Assembly: GCF_013201665.1 (NCBI RefSeq)
Contig: NZ_CP053840.1
Coordinates: forward strand, 2,976,001 to 3,040,000
Direction of reading: 5' to 3'
From: Arcobacter venerupis
Lineage (GTDB): Bacteria > Campylobacterota > Campylobacteria > Campylobacterales > Arcobacteraceae
DNA: 64,000 nucleotides
Every line of letters begins with the position of its first letter. Positions within the stretch are counted from its first letter, which is position 1. Below the pieces are notes generated by a model that did no database searches, was not told where the DNA came from, and worked only from the letters and a program-made list of their open reading frames with translations. Below, piece after piece: positions 8,027 to 19,749 of the stretch. Made by a program: the position numbers and the translations under genes.

Positions 8027-9150
8027 TTTAAAATTTCCAATATTTTTTCACAAACATAATTTTGTTCTTCGTGGGTTAAAGTTGGATAAATAGGTAAACT
8101 TATAGCTTTTTTATAATATTCATCCATAAGAGGTGTGATTTCATTTCCAAACCCTAAATTTTTATAATATGGTTGTTTGTTTATAGGAATATAATGAAGC
8201 TGTAAACCAATGTTTTTCTCTCTCATTTTTAAAACAAACTCTTTTTTATCAATATTGAGTTTTTCAAAATCTATTTTGATTACATACAGATGATAAGCAC
8301 TATTATTTGTAAAAGTATATAAAGGTTTTATAAAATCTATTTTAGAAAAAAAGTCATCATATCTTCTAGCAATTGAGCGTCTAAGATATAAAAAACTATC
8401 AAGCTTTTTTAGTTGAGATAAACCCAAAGCACATGAAATATCAGTTAATCTATAATTAAATCCAAGTTCAATCATATCATAGTGCCAAGGAGCGATATCA
8501 GCTCTTGGACTCATTCCATGACCTCTTAAAAGTAAAAGTTTTTCATATAACTCTTTTGAGTTTGTAGTGATTGAGCCACCTTCACCTGTTGTTATTTGTT
8601 TTACTGGATGAAATGAAAAAATAGAAATATCACTATTAGCACAACTTCCCGCTTTAATTCCCTCAAATGTTGCACCAATTGAGTGGGCACAATCTTCTAA
8701 TATTTTAATATTGTATGTTTCTTTTAAATATTTTAATTTATTCTGATTTACTGGATTTCCAGAAAAATGAACAACATAAATTGCTTTTATCGAAGAGTCT
8801 TTCTTTAGCTCTTCTTCACATAAATCTAAATCTATATTTCCATCTTCTTTGATGTCTACAAAAATAGGGTTTGCATTTGCATATAAAATTGAGTTTGAAG
8901 TTGCTAAGAATGAGTTTGGAGTAGTTAGAACTTTTTCATCTTTTTCAAGTAAAACTAAAGAAGCTAAATGTAAAGCTGCTGTTCCATTTGAAACTGCCAC
9001 ACAATATTTTGCGCCACAATAATTGGCAATTGCTTCTTCAAACTCTTTTATCTTTGGGCCAGTTGTTAAAAAATCTGACTTTAAAACTTCAATTACACTA
9101 TTAATATCATCATCACTAATAGTTTGTTTTCCATATGGTATAAAATTCAT
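8023..9150 (-). CDS. pseC: UDP-4-amino-4,6-dideoxy-N-acetyl-beta-L-altrosamine transaminase
   Basis: 375 aa DegT/DnrJ/EryC1-type aminotransferase. YGKQTISDDDINSVIEVLKSDFLTTGP at the N-terminus is characteristic of PseC, SNGTAALHLA binds PLP phosphate, EDCAHSIGA carries the Asp, and FSFHPVKQITTGEGG contains the Schiff-base lysine. It transfers an amino group from glutamate to C4 of the PseB product. The gene starts directly next to the pseB stop. Confidence 0.92.
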   Translation of the reverse strand: MNFIPYGKQTISDDDINSVIEVLKSDFLTTGPKIKEFEEAIANYCGAKYCVAVSNGTAALHLASLVLLEKDEKVLTTPNSFLATSNSILYANANPIFVDIKEDGNIDLDLCEEELKKDSSIKAIYVVHFSGNPVNQNKLKYLKETYNIKILEDCAHSIGATFEGIKAGSCANSDISIFSFHPVKQITTGEGGSITTNSKELYEKLLLLRGHGMSPRADIAPWHYDMIELGFNYRLTDISCALGLSQLKKLDSFLYLRRSIARRYDDFFSKIDFIKPLYTFTNNSAYHLYVIKIDFEKLNIDKKEFVLKMREKNIGLQLHYIPINKQPYYKNLGFGNEITPLMDEYYKKAISLPIYPTLTHEEQNYVCEKILEILK

Positions 9151-10260
<1,110 letters not shown>

Positions 10261-10458
10261 ATGCAAAATAATTCAATCCCATCTGATATTATAAAAATAC
10301 AAAAAAAATTATCAACTTTAGAAAAGGATTCTCGAAATTACAAAAAATATACAAAAATACTTGCAAAACATATTAAAACTTATACTATGAAACAAAGGGT
10401 AAATTCTCATATTAAAACTATTGAAACAATAGAGAAAATCGAAAAAGAGAATAGTTAA
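10261..10458 (+). CDS. small charged helical protein of unknown function
   Basis: 65 aa, starting ATG with AAAAGG upstream. Highly charged, about one quarter lysine, no cysteine, no membrane segment, predicted by eye as mostly helical (KIQKKLSTLEKDSRNYKKYTKILAKHIKTY). It lies alone between the pse operon (divergent) and recA (same direction, 98 bases downstream). I do not recognise a family. The good ribosome site and clean spacing suggest a real gene. Confidence 0.5.
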   Translation: MQNNSIPSDIIKIQKKLSTLEKDSRNYKKYTKILAKHIKTYTMKQRVNSHIKTIETIEKIEKENS

Positions 10459-10468
10459 AATAAAAAAC

Positions 10469-10517
10469 ATTACAAATTGTAATATAAATCTTTACTTCAT
10501 AAATAATCTGCTAAAAT
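10469..10517 (+). promoter_or_regulatory. recA upstream region: palindrome and extended -10
   Basis: ATTACAAATTGTAAT (10469-10483) is a perfect palindrome 11 bases after the small ORF, and TGCTAAAAT (10509-10517) looks like an extended -10 box, placing a start near 10524 and a leader of about 33 bases. The palindrome may be an operator or the end of the small transcript. No E. coli- or Bacillus-type SOS box is seen. Confidence 0.4.
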
Positions 10518-10556
10518 CCCAACATAAAATAAGAACATACCAATATAGGAAATAAA

Positions 10557-11606
10557 ATGAATGAAAATCAAAAAAAATCATTAGACTTGGCAATAAAGCA
10601 AATAGATAAAACATTTGGTAAAGGTACACTTATCCGACTTGGAGATAAAGTTGTAGTTCCAACTGAAACTATTAGTACAGGTTCTTTAGGACTAGATTTA
10701 GCACTAGGTGTTGGTGGTTTACCAAAAGGAAGAGTAATTGAGATTTATGGACCTGAATCTTCAGGAAAAACAACTCTTACTCTTCATGCGATTGCAGAAG
10801 CACAAAAAGCTGGTGGAGTTTGTGCCTTTATTGATGCGGAACATGCTTTAGATGTTGGATATGCAAAAAACTTAGGTGTTGACACAGATAACTTACTTGT
10901 TTCTCAACCAGATTTTGGTGAGCAAGCTTTAGAAATACTTGAAACAGTAATTAGAAGTGGTGCTGTTGATTTAGTTGTAATTGACTCAGTGGCAGCATTA
11001 ACTCCAAAAGTTGAAATTGACGGTGATATGGATGATCAACAAGTTGGTGTTCAAGCTAGACTTATGTCAAAAGCATTAAGAAAAATTACTGGATTATTAA
11101 ATAAAATGAACTGTACAGTAATTTTCATTAACCAAATTAGAATGAAAATTGGAATGACAGGTTATGGGAGTCCAGAAACTACAACTGGTGGAAATGCACT
11201 TAAATTCTACTCATCAATAAGACTTGATATTAGAAGAATTGCAACACTTAAACAAGGTGAAAATTCAATTGGAAATAGAGTAAAAGTTAAAGTTGTAAAA
11301 AATAAAGTTGCAGCTCCATTTAAATTAGCAGAGTTTGATATTATGTTTGGTGAGGGAATCTCTAAAACTGGTGAATTAGTTGATTATGGTGTTAAACTTG
11401 ACATTGTTGATAAAGCTGGAGCTTGGTTCTCTTATGGTGATTCAAAAATCGGTCAAGGAAGAGAAAATTCAAAAGTATTCTTGAAAGATAATCCAGAAAT
11501 TGCAAAAGAGATTGAGAAAAAAATTCTTGATTCAATGGGAATTAATGATGCACTAATTAGCAGTAGTACAGATGATCTTGAAGATGCATCTGAAATAGAC
11601 GAATAA
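10557..11606 (+). CDS. recA: recombinase RecA
   Basis: 349 aa, full length. Walker [10 protein letters not shown] (about 67-75), [11 protein letters not shown] (Walker B), the L2 region with [12 protein letters not shown] and the acidic C-terminal tail ([14 protein letters not shown]) are all present. It forms the ATP-dependent DNA filament for homologous recombination and repair. AGGA lies 6 bases before the ATG. It is followed by a hairpin and then eno on the same strand. Confidence 0.98.
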   Translation: MNENQKKSLDLAIKQIDKTFGKGTLIRLGDKVVVPTETISTGSLGLDLALGVGGLPKGRVIEIYGPESSGKTTLTLHAIAEAQKAGGVCAFIDAEHALDVGYAKNLGVDTDNLLVSQPDFGEQALEILETVIRSGAVDLVVIDSVAALTPKVEIDGDMDDQQVGVQARLMSKALRKITGLLNKMNCTVIFINQIRMKIGMTGYGSPETTTGGNALKFYSSIRLDIRRIATLKQGENSIGNRVKVKVVKNKVAAPFKLAEFDIMFGEGISKTGELVDYGVKLDIVDKAGAWFSYGDSKIGQGRENSKVFLKDNPEIAKEIEKKILDSMGINDALISSSTDDLEDASEIDE

Positions 11607-11617
11607 CAAATATCTCT

Positions 11618-11642
11618 GCCAAAGGAACTCTTTTCCTTTGGT
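11618..11642 (+). terminator. hairpin after recA
   Basis: Perfect 9-bp arms CCAAAGGAA (11619-11627) and TTCCTTTGG (11633-11641) with a 5-base loop, 12 bases after the recA stop. The following sequence is TAAAATACC, so there is no clear T-run; it may stabilise the 3' end or act as a weak terminator. Confidence 0.55.
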
Positions 11643-11740
11643 AAAATACCTAAAATTTAACAACTAACCAAAAACTACAAAAGCAAACAACAAATTTATT
11701 TTAGCTATAATCTATGAAATTATGAAATTAGGAGACCTAA

Positions 11741-13015
<1,275 letters not shown>

Positions 13016-13024
13016 AAATGATTG

Positions 13025-13267
13025 ATGATAGCAAAAATGCGTGTATATAACAAATTTATACTGATAGTATTATTTTCTTTAGCACTAACAGTATATCTTT
13101 CATATCACGCAACCAATATTCTTTTTGGGGATAACTCTTTACAAGTTTATAATTCATTGAAATATAAAAAAGAGTATCTCGAAGAAGAGATTTTAAGATT
13201 ACAAAAAGAAAATGCTTATTTACAAAAAGAATATTTTGAATTAAAAAACTTGGAGCCAGAAGAATGA
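13025..13267 (+). CDS. FtsB/DivIC-like septum protein
   Basis: About 80 aa. One N-terminal membrane span (KFILIVLFSLALTVYLSYHA) followed by a periplasmic coiled coil (KYKKEYLEEEILRLQKENAYLQKEYFEL) is the architecture of FtsB/DivIC cell-division proteins. Possible starts are TTG at 13022, ATG at 13025 or ATG at 13037; none has a strong ribosome site. The position after eno is the same as ftsB in many proteobacteria, which supports the call. It overlaps the AMIN-domain gene by four bases. Confidence 0.7.
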   Translation: MIAKMRVYNKFILIVLFSLALTVYLSYHATNILFGDNSLQVYNSLKYKKEYLEEEILRLQKENAYLQKEYFELKNLEPEE

Positions 13268-14001
13268 AAACTTTATTTTTATTTACATTAACATCTATTT
13301 TAGCCTTAAATTTGAATGCAAGAGAAAATCCATTTGAACCAACAACAGTTTTTGACCAAGATCTTGGAAAGATAGTTCAATTAGATGAAAAAGCTGTAAA
13401 AAAATCTATGGAAGATGCTCCTTATATACAAGAGATGCAAGAGAAAATGCTTAATATTTCTTCACAAAATGAGAATAAAAATAAAGTTGAAGAAAAAACA
13501 AGTAAACCTACTACTGTTATTGAGGATGATTCATACTCAAAAAGAGAAGTTGATTCTTTAATTCAAAAAACAAAAAAACAAACTGAACAAAAAGCAAAAG
13601 AACTTGTAAAAAAAGAAGTTCAAAAAAATGTTGAACCAACACAAGTTGTTTATGTAAAACCAAGAAGTGATGTTGCTGATGATGAAGCTTTACTTACAAA
13701 AAATATACTACCATTTTTAAAGCTTGAATATAATGATAATAAATTACTAATTACTACTTCTTATGAGGTTTCTAAAAAATTCTCTATAGTTAAAGAAAAT
13801 AAGATTATCATTGATTATAAAGGTAAAGTTAATTTCAATACAAAAAAAGATAGTTTAGAATCTAGTGCTTTCCCAAAAATTGCTGTAGGGAATCATAAAG
13901 GTGAAGGGTATTTTAGAATTGCTATTGAATTAAGTGACAAACCATCAAAATTTGATGTTACATATAAAGACAATTTAATTACTATTTCTAAAATAAACTA
14001 A
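13264..14001 (+). CDS. exported AMIN-domain protein
   Basis: 245 aa with a signal peptide (MKTLFLFTLTSILALNLNA). A low-complexity Lys/Glu-rich middle (about 70-140) leads to a C-terminal beta-rich segment (FLKLEYNDNKLLITTSYEV, KENKIIIDYKG, GYFRIAIELSDKPSKFDVTY) typical of AMIN domains, which bind peptidoglycan or place envelope proteins. No amidase catalytic domain is attached. It is coupled to the FtsB-like gene (ATGA overlap), suggesting a divisome or cell-wall role. Its last 27 bases overlap the antiporter gene on the other strand. Confidence 0.65.
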   Translation: MKTLFLFTLTSILALNLNARENPFEPTTVFDQDLGKIVQLDEKAVKKSMEDAPYIQEMQEKMLNISSQNENKNKVEEKTSKPTTVIEDDSYSKREVDSLIQKTKKQTEQKAKELVKKEVQKNVEPTQVVYVKPRSDVADDEALLTKNILPFLKLEYNDNKLLITTSYEVSKKFSIVKENKIIIDYKGKVNFNTKKDSLESSAFPKIAVGNHKGEGYFRIAIELSDKPSKFDVTYKDNLITISKIN

Positions 14002-15135
14002 ATTTGTAATTATTCTAATAACAATCATTACAAGTAATACTTCAAGGATTGAAGCTAAAATAAATGCATAGTAGTATTCTTGTGTAATTGTATGATTGTT
14101 GTATGCTATTGTACTTACTGCGATTAAAAGTGTAAGTGGCATTGAATGTGATAAACCTAACATAAAGAACTTATTCCAACCCATCTCTTTTATAAACAGT
14201 AAAGAAGCTATTAATCTAATCATAACCATAGCAAGAGTTATCAATAATGCTTTAATGACTAAATCCCAATTTAATAATGCTTGTATTTCTAAAGATGAAC
14301 CTACAGAAATAAAGAATATGGGAACAAGCCAACCAAAACCAAAATGCTCTAATTTATGAGGTAATTGTTTATTATGCTCTTCAAAAAATGTAGTAATAAA
14401 AATACCTGCGATAAATGCCCCAAAAGCAATTTCCAAATGTAAATACATCATAACAGTAATCATTAAGAAAAATATTGCCATTGAAATTCTAATATCTTGT
14501 TCTTGATGATCTTTTTCTGGCATTAAATAGTTTTTTATCTCAGGAAACCACCACATGAAATTGTGAAATAGCTTATAAATAATTAGCATAACAACTAAAA
14601 ATAGCATAAATAAAGCCATTGTTTTATAAAAATCAATGCCCATTCCAAACTCTAAAGCAGCTGATATTGTAGTTAGAGCAAAAATTGATAATACCTCTCC
14701 AATTAAACCCACAATAAATGCTAGTTTAATCCACTCAGTATCTCCATACTCTTTTTTAAGTGCAGCTAATACACCAATTGAAATAAGAGGCAAGATAACT
14801 ATAAATATTTTTCCTAAATCAAAATAAAATGTTATAAGAACAGAACTTGAGAAAAGTACAAGATTGTATAAAAGAGATTTTTTTAGCATTGTTGGAGAAA
14901 TACATAGAAGCTTTTTTAAGTCAATTTCAATACCAGCAAGAAACATTAAATATAAAAAACCCAACTCTGCGACTAGATGAAATATTGGATTATCTACTAT
15001 AAAAGCAAAATATGCAGCAAATGCGCCTAACATAATTTCAACAGGAATTGTAGGTAATTTTAAAAGTTTTGAAACTAAGGGTGAAGAAAATATTATTAAC
15101 GAAATTGATATGATTATTAGTATTTCTTCACTCAT
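13975..15135 (-). CDS. CPA2-type cation/proton antiporter
   Basis: 386 aa, about 11-12 membrane segments, monovalent cation:proton antiporter-2 fold. LYLMFLAGIEIDLKKL is the family signature, and AFGAFIAGIFITTFFEEH and FISVGSSLEIQALL follow. The protein ends after the membrane domain with no RCK/TrkA-N regulatory domain, unlike KefB/KefC. Its 3' end overlaps the convergent AMIN gene. The ion specificity cannot be read from sequence. Confidence 0.85.
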   Translation of the reverse strand: MSEEILIIISISLIIFSSPLVSKLLKLPTIPVEIMLGAFAAYFAFIVDNPIFHLVAELGFLYLMFLAGIEIDLKKLLCISPTMLKKSLLYNLVLFSSSVLITFYFDLGKIFIVILPLISIGVLAALKKEYGDTEWIKLAFIVGLIGEVLSIFALTTISAALEFGMGIDFYKTMALFMLFLVVMLIIYKLFHNFMWWFPEIKNYLMPEKDHQEQDIRISMAIFFLMITVMMYLHLEIAFGAFIAGIFITTFFEEHNKQLPHKLEHFGFGWLVPIFFISVGSSLEIQALLNWDLVIKALLITLAMVMIRLIASLLFIKEMGWNKFFMLGLSHSMPLTLLIAVSTIAYNNHTITQEYYYAFILASILEVLLVMIVIRIITNLVYFRNSN

Positions 15136-15145
15136 TAAATTATTC

Positions 15146-16018
15146 CTATTTCTCGTCTGGCATTACGTGAAAATTTTTAGCAATTTTGTAACCATAAGAT
15201 TCAAGGGCATCAACATCATCTTTAGGTGTTCTTCCAGTTGTAGTTAAATAATCTCCAATAACAAAAGCATTAGCTCCTCTTTTAAAGATTTCATATTGCT
15301 CATCACCAAACATTAACTCACGTCCACCTGCAACCATAATTTTATGTGCATTTGGAATCATTTTTCGTGCCAAAGTAATTAAATCAAAAGCTTCTTCTCT
15401 ATTTATTGTATTTTTTACAATAGGTAAAGCTTCATTTGGATGGAAAAAGTTTAAAGGAACATTCATAGGATCTAATGAATTAATTGCTTCTAACATCGAA
15501 ATTCTATCTTCTTGAGTTTCACCCATTCCAAAAATTCCACCACAAACAAGTTTTAATCCTGCTTCTTTAACATTTAAACATGTTTGGTATCTTTCATCCC
15601 AAGAGTGAGTTGTACAAATTGTTGGATAAAAATCTCTTGATGTTTCTAAATTATGGTTATAGTTACTAATTCCTGCTGCTTTTAACTCTTTTAACTGCTC
15701 AACTGTAGCTGTTCCATTACAGGCAATTAATCTAAGTCCTAAATTTTCTTTATTAATTGCACGTGCAGCTTGGGCAATAAATTTAGTTTTTTTCTCTGTT
15801 AAACCAAGTCCAGCAGTTACTAAACAAAATCCAACTGCGCCATTTGCTCTAGCTTTTGCAGCTTCTAATACAATTTGTTCTATACTTTTAAGTGTATATC
15901 TTTGAATATCAGCTTTATATCTTACACTTTGTGTACAGAATTTACAGTCTTCATTACATGTACCACTTTCAACATTACAAATTGCACATAAGAATATTTC
16001 TTCATTATTATCGTTCAT
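15146..16018 (-). CDS. bioB: biotin synthase
   Basis: 290 aa radical-SAM enzyme, shorter than E. coli BioB (346) as in other Campylobacterota. CNEDCKFC (CxxxCxxC) binds the SAM cluster; YNHNLETSRDFYPTICTTHSWDER and CCGGIFGMGE-like VCGGIFGMGETQEDR carry conserved BioB features. It inserts sulfur into dethiobiotin. The start overlaps the phosphodiesterase stop by 11 bases. Confidence 0.9.
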   Translation of the reverse strand: MNDNNEEIFLCAICNVESGTCNEDCKFCTQSVRYKADIQRYTLKSIEQIVLEAAKARANGAVGFCLVTAGLGLTEKKTKFIAQAARAINKENLGLRLIACNGTATVEQLKELKAAGISNYNHNLETSRDFYPTICTTHSWDERYQTCLNVKEAGLKLVCGGIFGMGETQEDRISMLEAINSLDPMNVPLNFFHPNEALPIVKNTINREEAFDLITLARKMIPNAHKIMVAGGRELMFGDEQYEIFKRGANAFVIGDYLTTTGRTPKDDVDALESYGYKIAKNFHVMPDEK

Positions 16019-16520
16019 ATTTATACTCTTCTTTCGTAAAATTTATTTCATTAATATTTTTAAAATAACGCGAGATTATATACTCTTTTTCTTTAACCTC
16101 TAGTTGTACACACTCAATCAAAGGTTTTTCCCTTGCACAAACTTCCCCTGGATTTAAAAAAAGTGTTTTGTTTTTATAATCACATTCAAAAATATGAGTA
16201 TGCCCAAAAATCACTATTTGGCTATCGGGAGTTAAATAATAAGGTAAATGCATTAATTTAAAGGTTGTATCTTTAATTTTAAAATAATAAGGTTCTTGTT
16301 TTATATTATATTTAAAAGATAAATTAAGTAAATTTCTATCATTATTGCCAAAAACAGCAATATATTTTAATTCAGATTCTTCCAATAATTGAAGATTTTT
16401 TTCCATACATAAATCACCAGCATGAATTAAATACTCACAATTAATCTTTTTTAGAAAATCAATAACATCTTTCGTATAGTCACTTTTTAGGTGACTATCA
16501 GATAGTATTCCAATTTTCAT
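16008..16520 (-). CDS. YfcE/MJ0936-type metallophosphoesterase
   Basis: 170 aa calcineurin-like phosphoesterase. All metal-binding motifs are present: GILSDSHLK, LIHAGDLC, FGNNDRN and FGHTH, with LFLNPGEVC near the end. Relatives hydrolyse phosphodiesters in vitro; the cellular substrate is unknown. It begins 2 bases after topA and overlaps bioB, so it belongs to a topA-led transcript. Confidence 0.85.
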   Translation of the reverse strand: MKIGILSDSHLKSDYTKDVIDFLKKINCEYLIHAGDLCMEKNLQLLEESELKYIAVFGNNDRNLLNLSFKYNIKQEPYYFKIKDTTFKLMHLPYYLTPDSQIVIFGHTHIFECDYKNKTLFLNPGEVCAREKPLIECVQLEVKEKEYIISRYFKNINEINFTKEEYKYER

Positions 16521-16522
16521 AC

Positions 16523-18907
16523 TTATTTAGTAGCACTCTTTTTTGCTGTCGTTTTTTTAGTCGTTGTCTTTTTAGCTGTTGTTTTCTTAACTACTGGCTC
16601 TTTTTTTGTTGTTGTTTTTTTAGCAGTTATAGTTTTTATTGTTTTAGGAGATTTTGAATCTTTTGCAATTATTTCTAAACATTGTTCAAGAGTTAAATCA
16701 TTTGCTTCCATTCCTTTTGGAATTTTGAAATTCTTTCTACCTTGTTTTATATAAGCTCCATATTGTCCAGTTAAAACTTGGATTTTTTCCTTATCAAATG
16801 TTTTTATTGTAGCCTTTTCTTTTGCTTCATCTAAATCTTTTATTATCTCTAAAGCTCTATTTAAATCAACAGTATAAGGGTCGTCAGTTTTTAATGAATA
16901 ATATTTAGTTTTTACTTGTAAATACGGACCAAATCTTCCAATATTTGCTTTAATTTCTTCACCATTTACATCAAGACCTACAACCCTAGGAAGAGTAAAT
17001 AAAAACATTGCTTCTTCAAATGTAATTGTGTCCATATTTAAATGATCTGGAATTGCCACAAATTTTGGTTTTTCTTCATCATCTTTTGTTCCAATTTGAA
17101 TAAATGGACCAAATCTTCCTACACGGGCACTAACGGGTTTTCCTGATTTTGGGTCTGTTCCAATTTCTCGTACTTGTAAATAATCTTCTTTATTTACACT
17201 TGTCTCTTTTTCATCAATAGTTTTTTTGAAACTACCATAAAAGTCTCTCATCACTTGTTCCCAAGTAATTTTACCAAGTGCAATATCATCAAACTCTTCT
17301 TCAATTTTTGCAGTAAAACCTAAATCAATAATATAAGAAAAATGGTCAACTAAAAAACTATTTACAACTTCACCTGTTGGTGTCGGAATTAATTTTTTGT
17401 CTTCAGTTTTTGTTACATATTCTCTTGCTTGAATTGTTGAAATTGTTGGAGCATAAGTTGAAGGACGTCCAATTCCCTCACTTTCAAGTTTTTTAACTAA
17501 TGAAGCTTCCGTATAACGAGCAGGTGGTTTTGTAAAATTTTGTTCACACTCTAGATTTTCTAACTCTAAAATTGTTCCAACATTAATATTTGGTAAGATT
17601 TTTTCAGTACTATCAAGTGCAGCTTCAGGATTATCACTACCTTCTGTATAAGCTTTCATGAATCCTGCAAAAATAATTCTTTGACCTTTTACTTGAAATT
17701 CAAACTCCTTATTTTTCCCTGCTTCAATTTTATAAGTTGTATTTGCTATTTTTGCAACAGCCATTTGAGTTGCAAGTGTTCTTTTCCAAATAAGACTATA
17801 AAGTTTGTATTGAATATTTTCAACATAAGGTTTTATTTCACTTGGTTTTAAAGCTAAATTTACAGGTCTGATTGCTTCATGGGCTTCTTGTGCACCTTTT
17901 GCTTTTGATTTGTAAACTCTTGGTTTTGGAAGAGAATACTCTTTCCCATACTCTTCTTCAATTACAGCTTTAGCAGCAGTTGTAGCAACTGTTGAAAGGT
18001 TTAATGAGTCAGTTCTCATATAAGTAATTAAACCGCCTGTGTGGCCTGGAATATTACCTACATTCCCTTCATAAAGTTGTTGTGCAACAATCATTGTTTG
18101 TTTAACTGAAAGTCCAAGTTTTCTACTTGCTTCTTGTTGAAGTGTTGAAGTTGTAAAAGGAGCTGCTGGATTTCTAGTGCTATCTTTTTCTTCAATATCT
18201 ACAAGTTTGTAAATGCCTTGATTTAAAGAGTCCTCAATTTTTAATGCTTGTTCTTCATTTTCAACTTTTGAAGTTTTACCATTTATTTTTGCCAACTCTG
18301 CTTTTAATTCAGGATTAATAAAATCAGCTTTTACTCTCCAATACTCTTCTGGAATAAATGCTCTAATTTCATTTTCTCTGTCAACGATGATTCTAACTGC
18401 AACTGATTGAACACGACCTGCACTTAGTCCATATCTTACTTTTTTCCATAAAAGTGGCGAAAGTTCATATCCTACGGCTCTATCTAAAATTCTTCTTGCT
18501 TGTTGAGCATCAACTAAATTTTGATCCACATCTCTTGGATGTGCTAAAGCTTCTAAAATTGCATCTTTTGTAATTTCATGAAATACAATTCTTTTTATAG
18601 GATTTTTTTCGATTTTTAATGCAGGAATTAAGTGCCAAGCAATAGCTTCCCCTTCCCTATCCTCATCGGCCGCTAGGTAAATGGTTGTATCTTTGTTAAT
18701 ATGTTTTTTTAAATCGCTTATTACTTTTTTCTTATCTGTTGATACTAAATATTTTGGTTTAAAGTTATCATCTGGGTCAAAACCTAATTGAGATTTTGGT
18801 AAGTCTCTTACATGCCCCATTGAGGCCATTACTGTGTAATCACTACCTAAAAATTTCGATATTGTTTTCGCTTTTGCTGGGGACTCCACTATTACTAAAT
18901 TCTTCAC
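16523..18907 (-). CDS. topA: DNA topoisomerase I
   Basis: 794 aa type IA topoisomerase. TOPRIM begins VIVESPAKAKTISKFLG, the acidic triad is YLAADEDREGE, and the active-site Tyr lies in LITYMRTDS. Three C-terminal repeats are recognisable (ARVGRFGPFIQIG, ANIGRFGPYLQV, LTGQYGAYIKQG), and none carries a zinc-binding cysteine cluster. The last 40 residues are a Lys/Thr tail of repeated AKKTTTKK units, like histone H1-type tails that bind DNA non-specifically. It relaxes negative supercoils. Confidence 0.97.
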   Translation of the reverse strand: MKNLVIVESPAKAKTISKFLGSDYTVMASMGHVRDLPKSQLGFDPDDNFKPKYLVSTDKKKVISDLKKHINKDTTIYLAADEDREGEAIAWHLIPALKIEKNPIKRIVFHEITKDAILEALAHPRDVDQNLVDAQQARRILDRAVGYELSPLLWKKVRYGLSAGRVQSVAVRIIVDRENEIRAFIPEEYWRVKADFINPELKAELAKINGKTSKVENEEQALKIEDSLNQGIYKLVDIEEKDSTRNPAAPFTTSTLQQEASRKLGLSVKQTMIVAQQLYEGNVGNIPGHTGGLITYMRTDSLNLSTVATTAAKAVIEEEYGKEYSLPKPRVYKSKAKGAQEAHEAIRPVNLALKPSEIKPYVENIQYKLYSLIWKRTLATQMAVAKIANTTYKIEAGKNKEFEFQVKGQRIIFAGFMKAYTEGSDNPEAALDSTEKILPNINVGTILELENLECEQNFTKPPARYTEASLVKKLESEGIGRPSTYAPTISTIQAREYVTKTEDKKLIPTPTGEVVNSFLVDHFSYIIDLGFTAKIEEEFDDIALGKITWEQVMRDFYGSFKKTIDEKETSVNKEDYLQVREIGTDPKSGKPVSARVGRFGPFIQIGTKDDEEKPKFVAIPDHLNMDTITFEEAMFLFTLPRVVGLDVNGEEIKANIGRFGPYLQVKTKYYSLKTDDPYTVDLNRALEIIKDLDEAKEKATIKTFDKEKIQVLTGQYGAYIKQGRKNFKIPKGMEANDLTLEQCLEIIAKDSKSPKTIKTITAKKTTTKKEPVVKKTTAKKTTTKKTTAKKSATK

Positions 18908-18960
18908 TAAAAAACCTTCATTATTTTTAAAGTTTGCATTCTAACATAAATAAATTAATT

Positions 18961-19746
18961 TTACTTGTAAATAATAATCTCTTCTTCTATATCTATATTA
19001 AACTGCTCTTTTATTTTTTTCTTTGCTACTTCTATCAAATATATCGCATCTTCAAAAGTTCCGTCACCATAATTTACTAAAAAATTTGCATGTTCTTCTG
19101 AAAAACTCATATCACCTCGCCTTTGTCCTTTTAATCCAATCTCTTGAATTAATCTTCCTGCAAAATCACCTTTTGGGTTTTTAAAACAGCTTCCGGCACT
19201 TGGCACACGGGGTTGGTTATCCCTCATTTTATTAAACTCTTTTAACATATCTTTACTAAAACCGTACTCAATATTAAAAACTACTTCATAAACAATAGTA
19301 TCAAGTTTAGTTTCTCTATATGAATATTCTACATCTTCTTTTTTTATATATCCATCTTTTGTTTTTATACTATGAATATAATTAAACATTTCCCAAGATT
19401 TAAGTCCTGCGTTCATTTTTACTAAACCACCTAAATTTCCAGGAAGTTTGGCTAAAAATTCTAAGTTTGCAATGTCATTATTTCTTGTAAACGTAAGAAG
19501 TTTACCTGATGTTGTTGCACATCCTACATAAAGAAGATTCCCTTCTTGCTTAATATAATCAAAAGCTGAACCTAAAATTGCAAAATTTTTATTTACATTT
19601 GGAGAAATTAAAAGATTATTACCTCTTCCAATAATTTGATAATCACTATAATCACCTATTTCATTTATCTCTAAAACATCTAAAACTGGACCTATTTTTA
19701 TTGAAGAGTATTTTTTAAAATCAATTGTTCTTATACTATTTAACAT
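18961..19746 (-). CDS. murB: UDP-N-acetylenolpyruvoylglucosamine reductase
   Basis: 261 aa, short MurB. FKKYSSIKIGP, IIGRGNNLLIS (FAD-binding), AKLPGNLGGLVKMNAG, YSYRETKL (Arg), PSAGSCFKNP (catalytic Ser region) and SEEHANFLVNYG are in order. It reduces the enolpyruvyl group in peptidoglycan precursor synthesis. It begins 3 bases after the mqnD stop. Confidence 0.95.
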   Translation of the reverse strand: MLNSIRTIDFKKYSSIKIGPVLDVLEINEIGDYSDYQIIGRGNNLLISPNVNKNFAILGSAFDYIKQEGNLLYVGCATTSGKLLTFTRNNDIANLEFLAKLPGNLGGLVKMNAGLKSWEMFNYIHSIKTKDGYIKKEDVEYSYRETKLDTIVYEVVFNIEYGFSKDMLKEFNKMRDNQPRVPSAGSCFKNPKGDFAGRLIQEIGLKGQRRGDMSFSEEHANFLVNYGDGTFEDAIYLIEVAKKKIKEQFNIDIEEEIIIYK

Positions 19747-19749
19747 CTA

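Noticed and set aside
10469-10483. The palindrome before recA as a LexA/SOS box
   Set aside because: It does not match the E. coli or Bacillus boxes, and Campylobacterota generally lack LexA.
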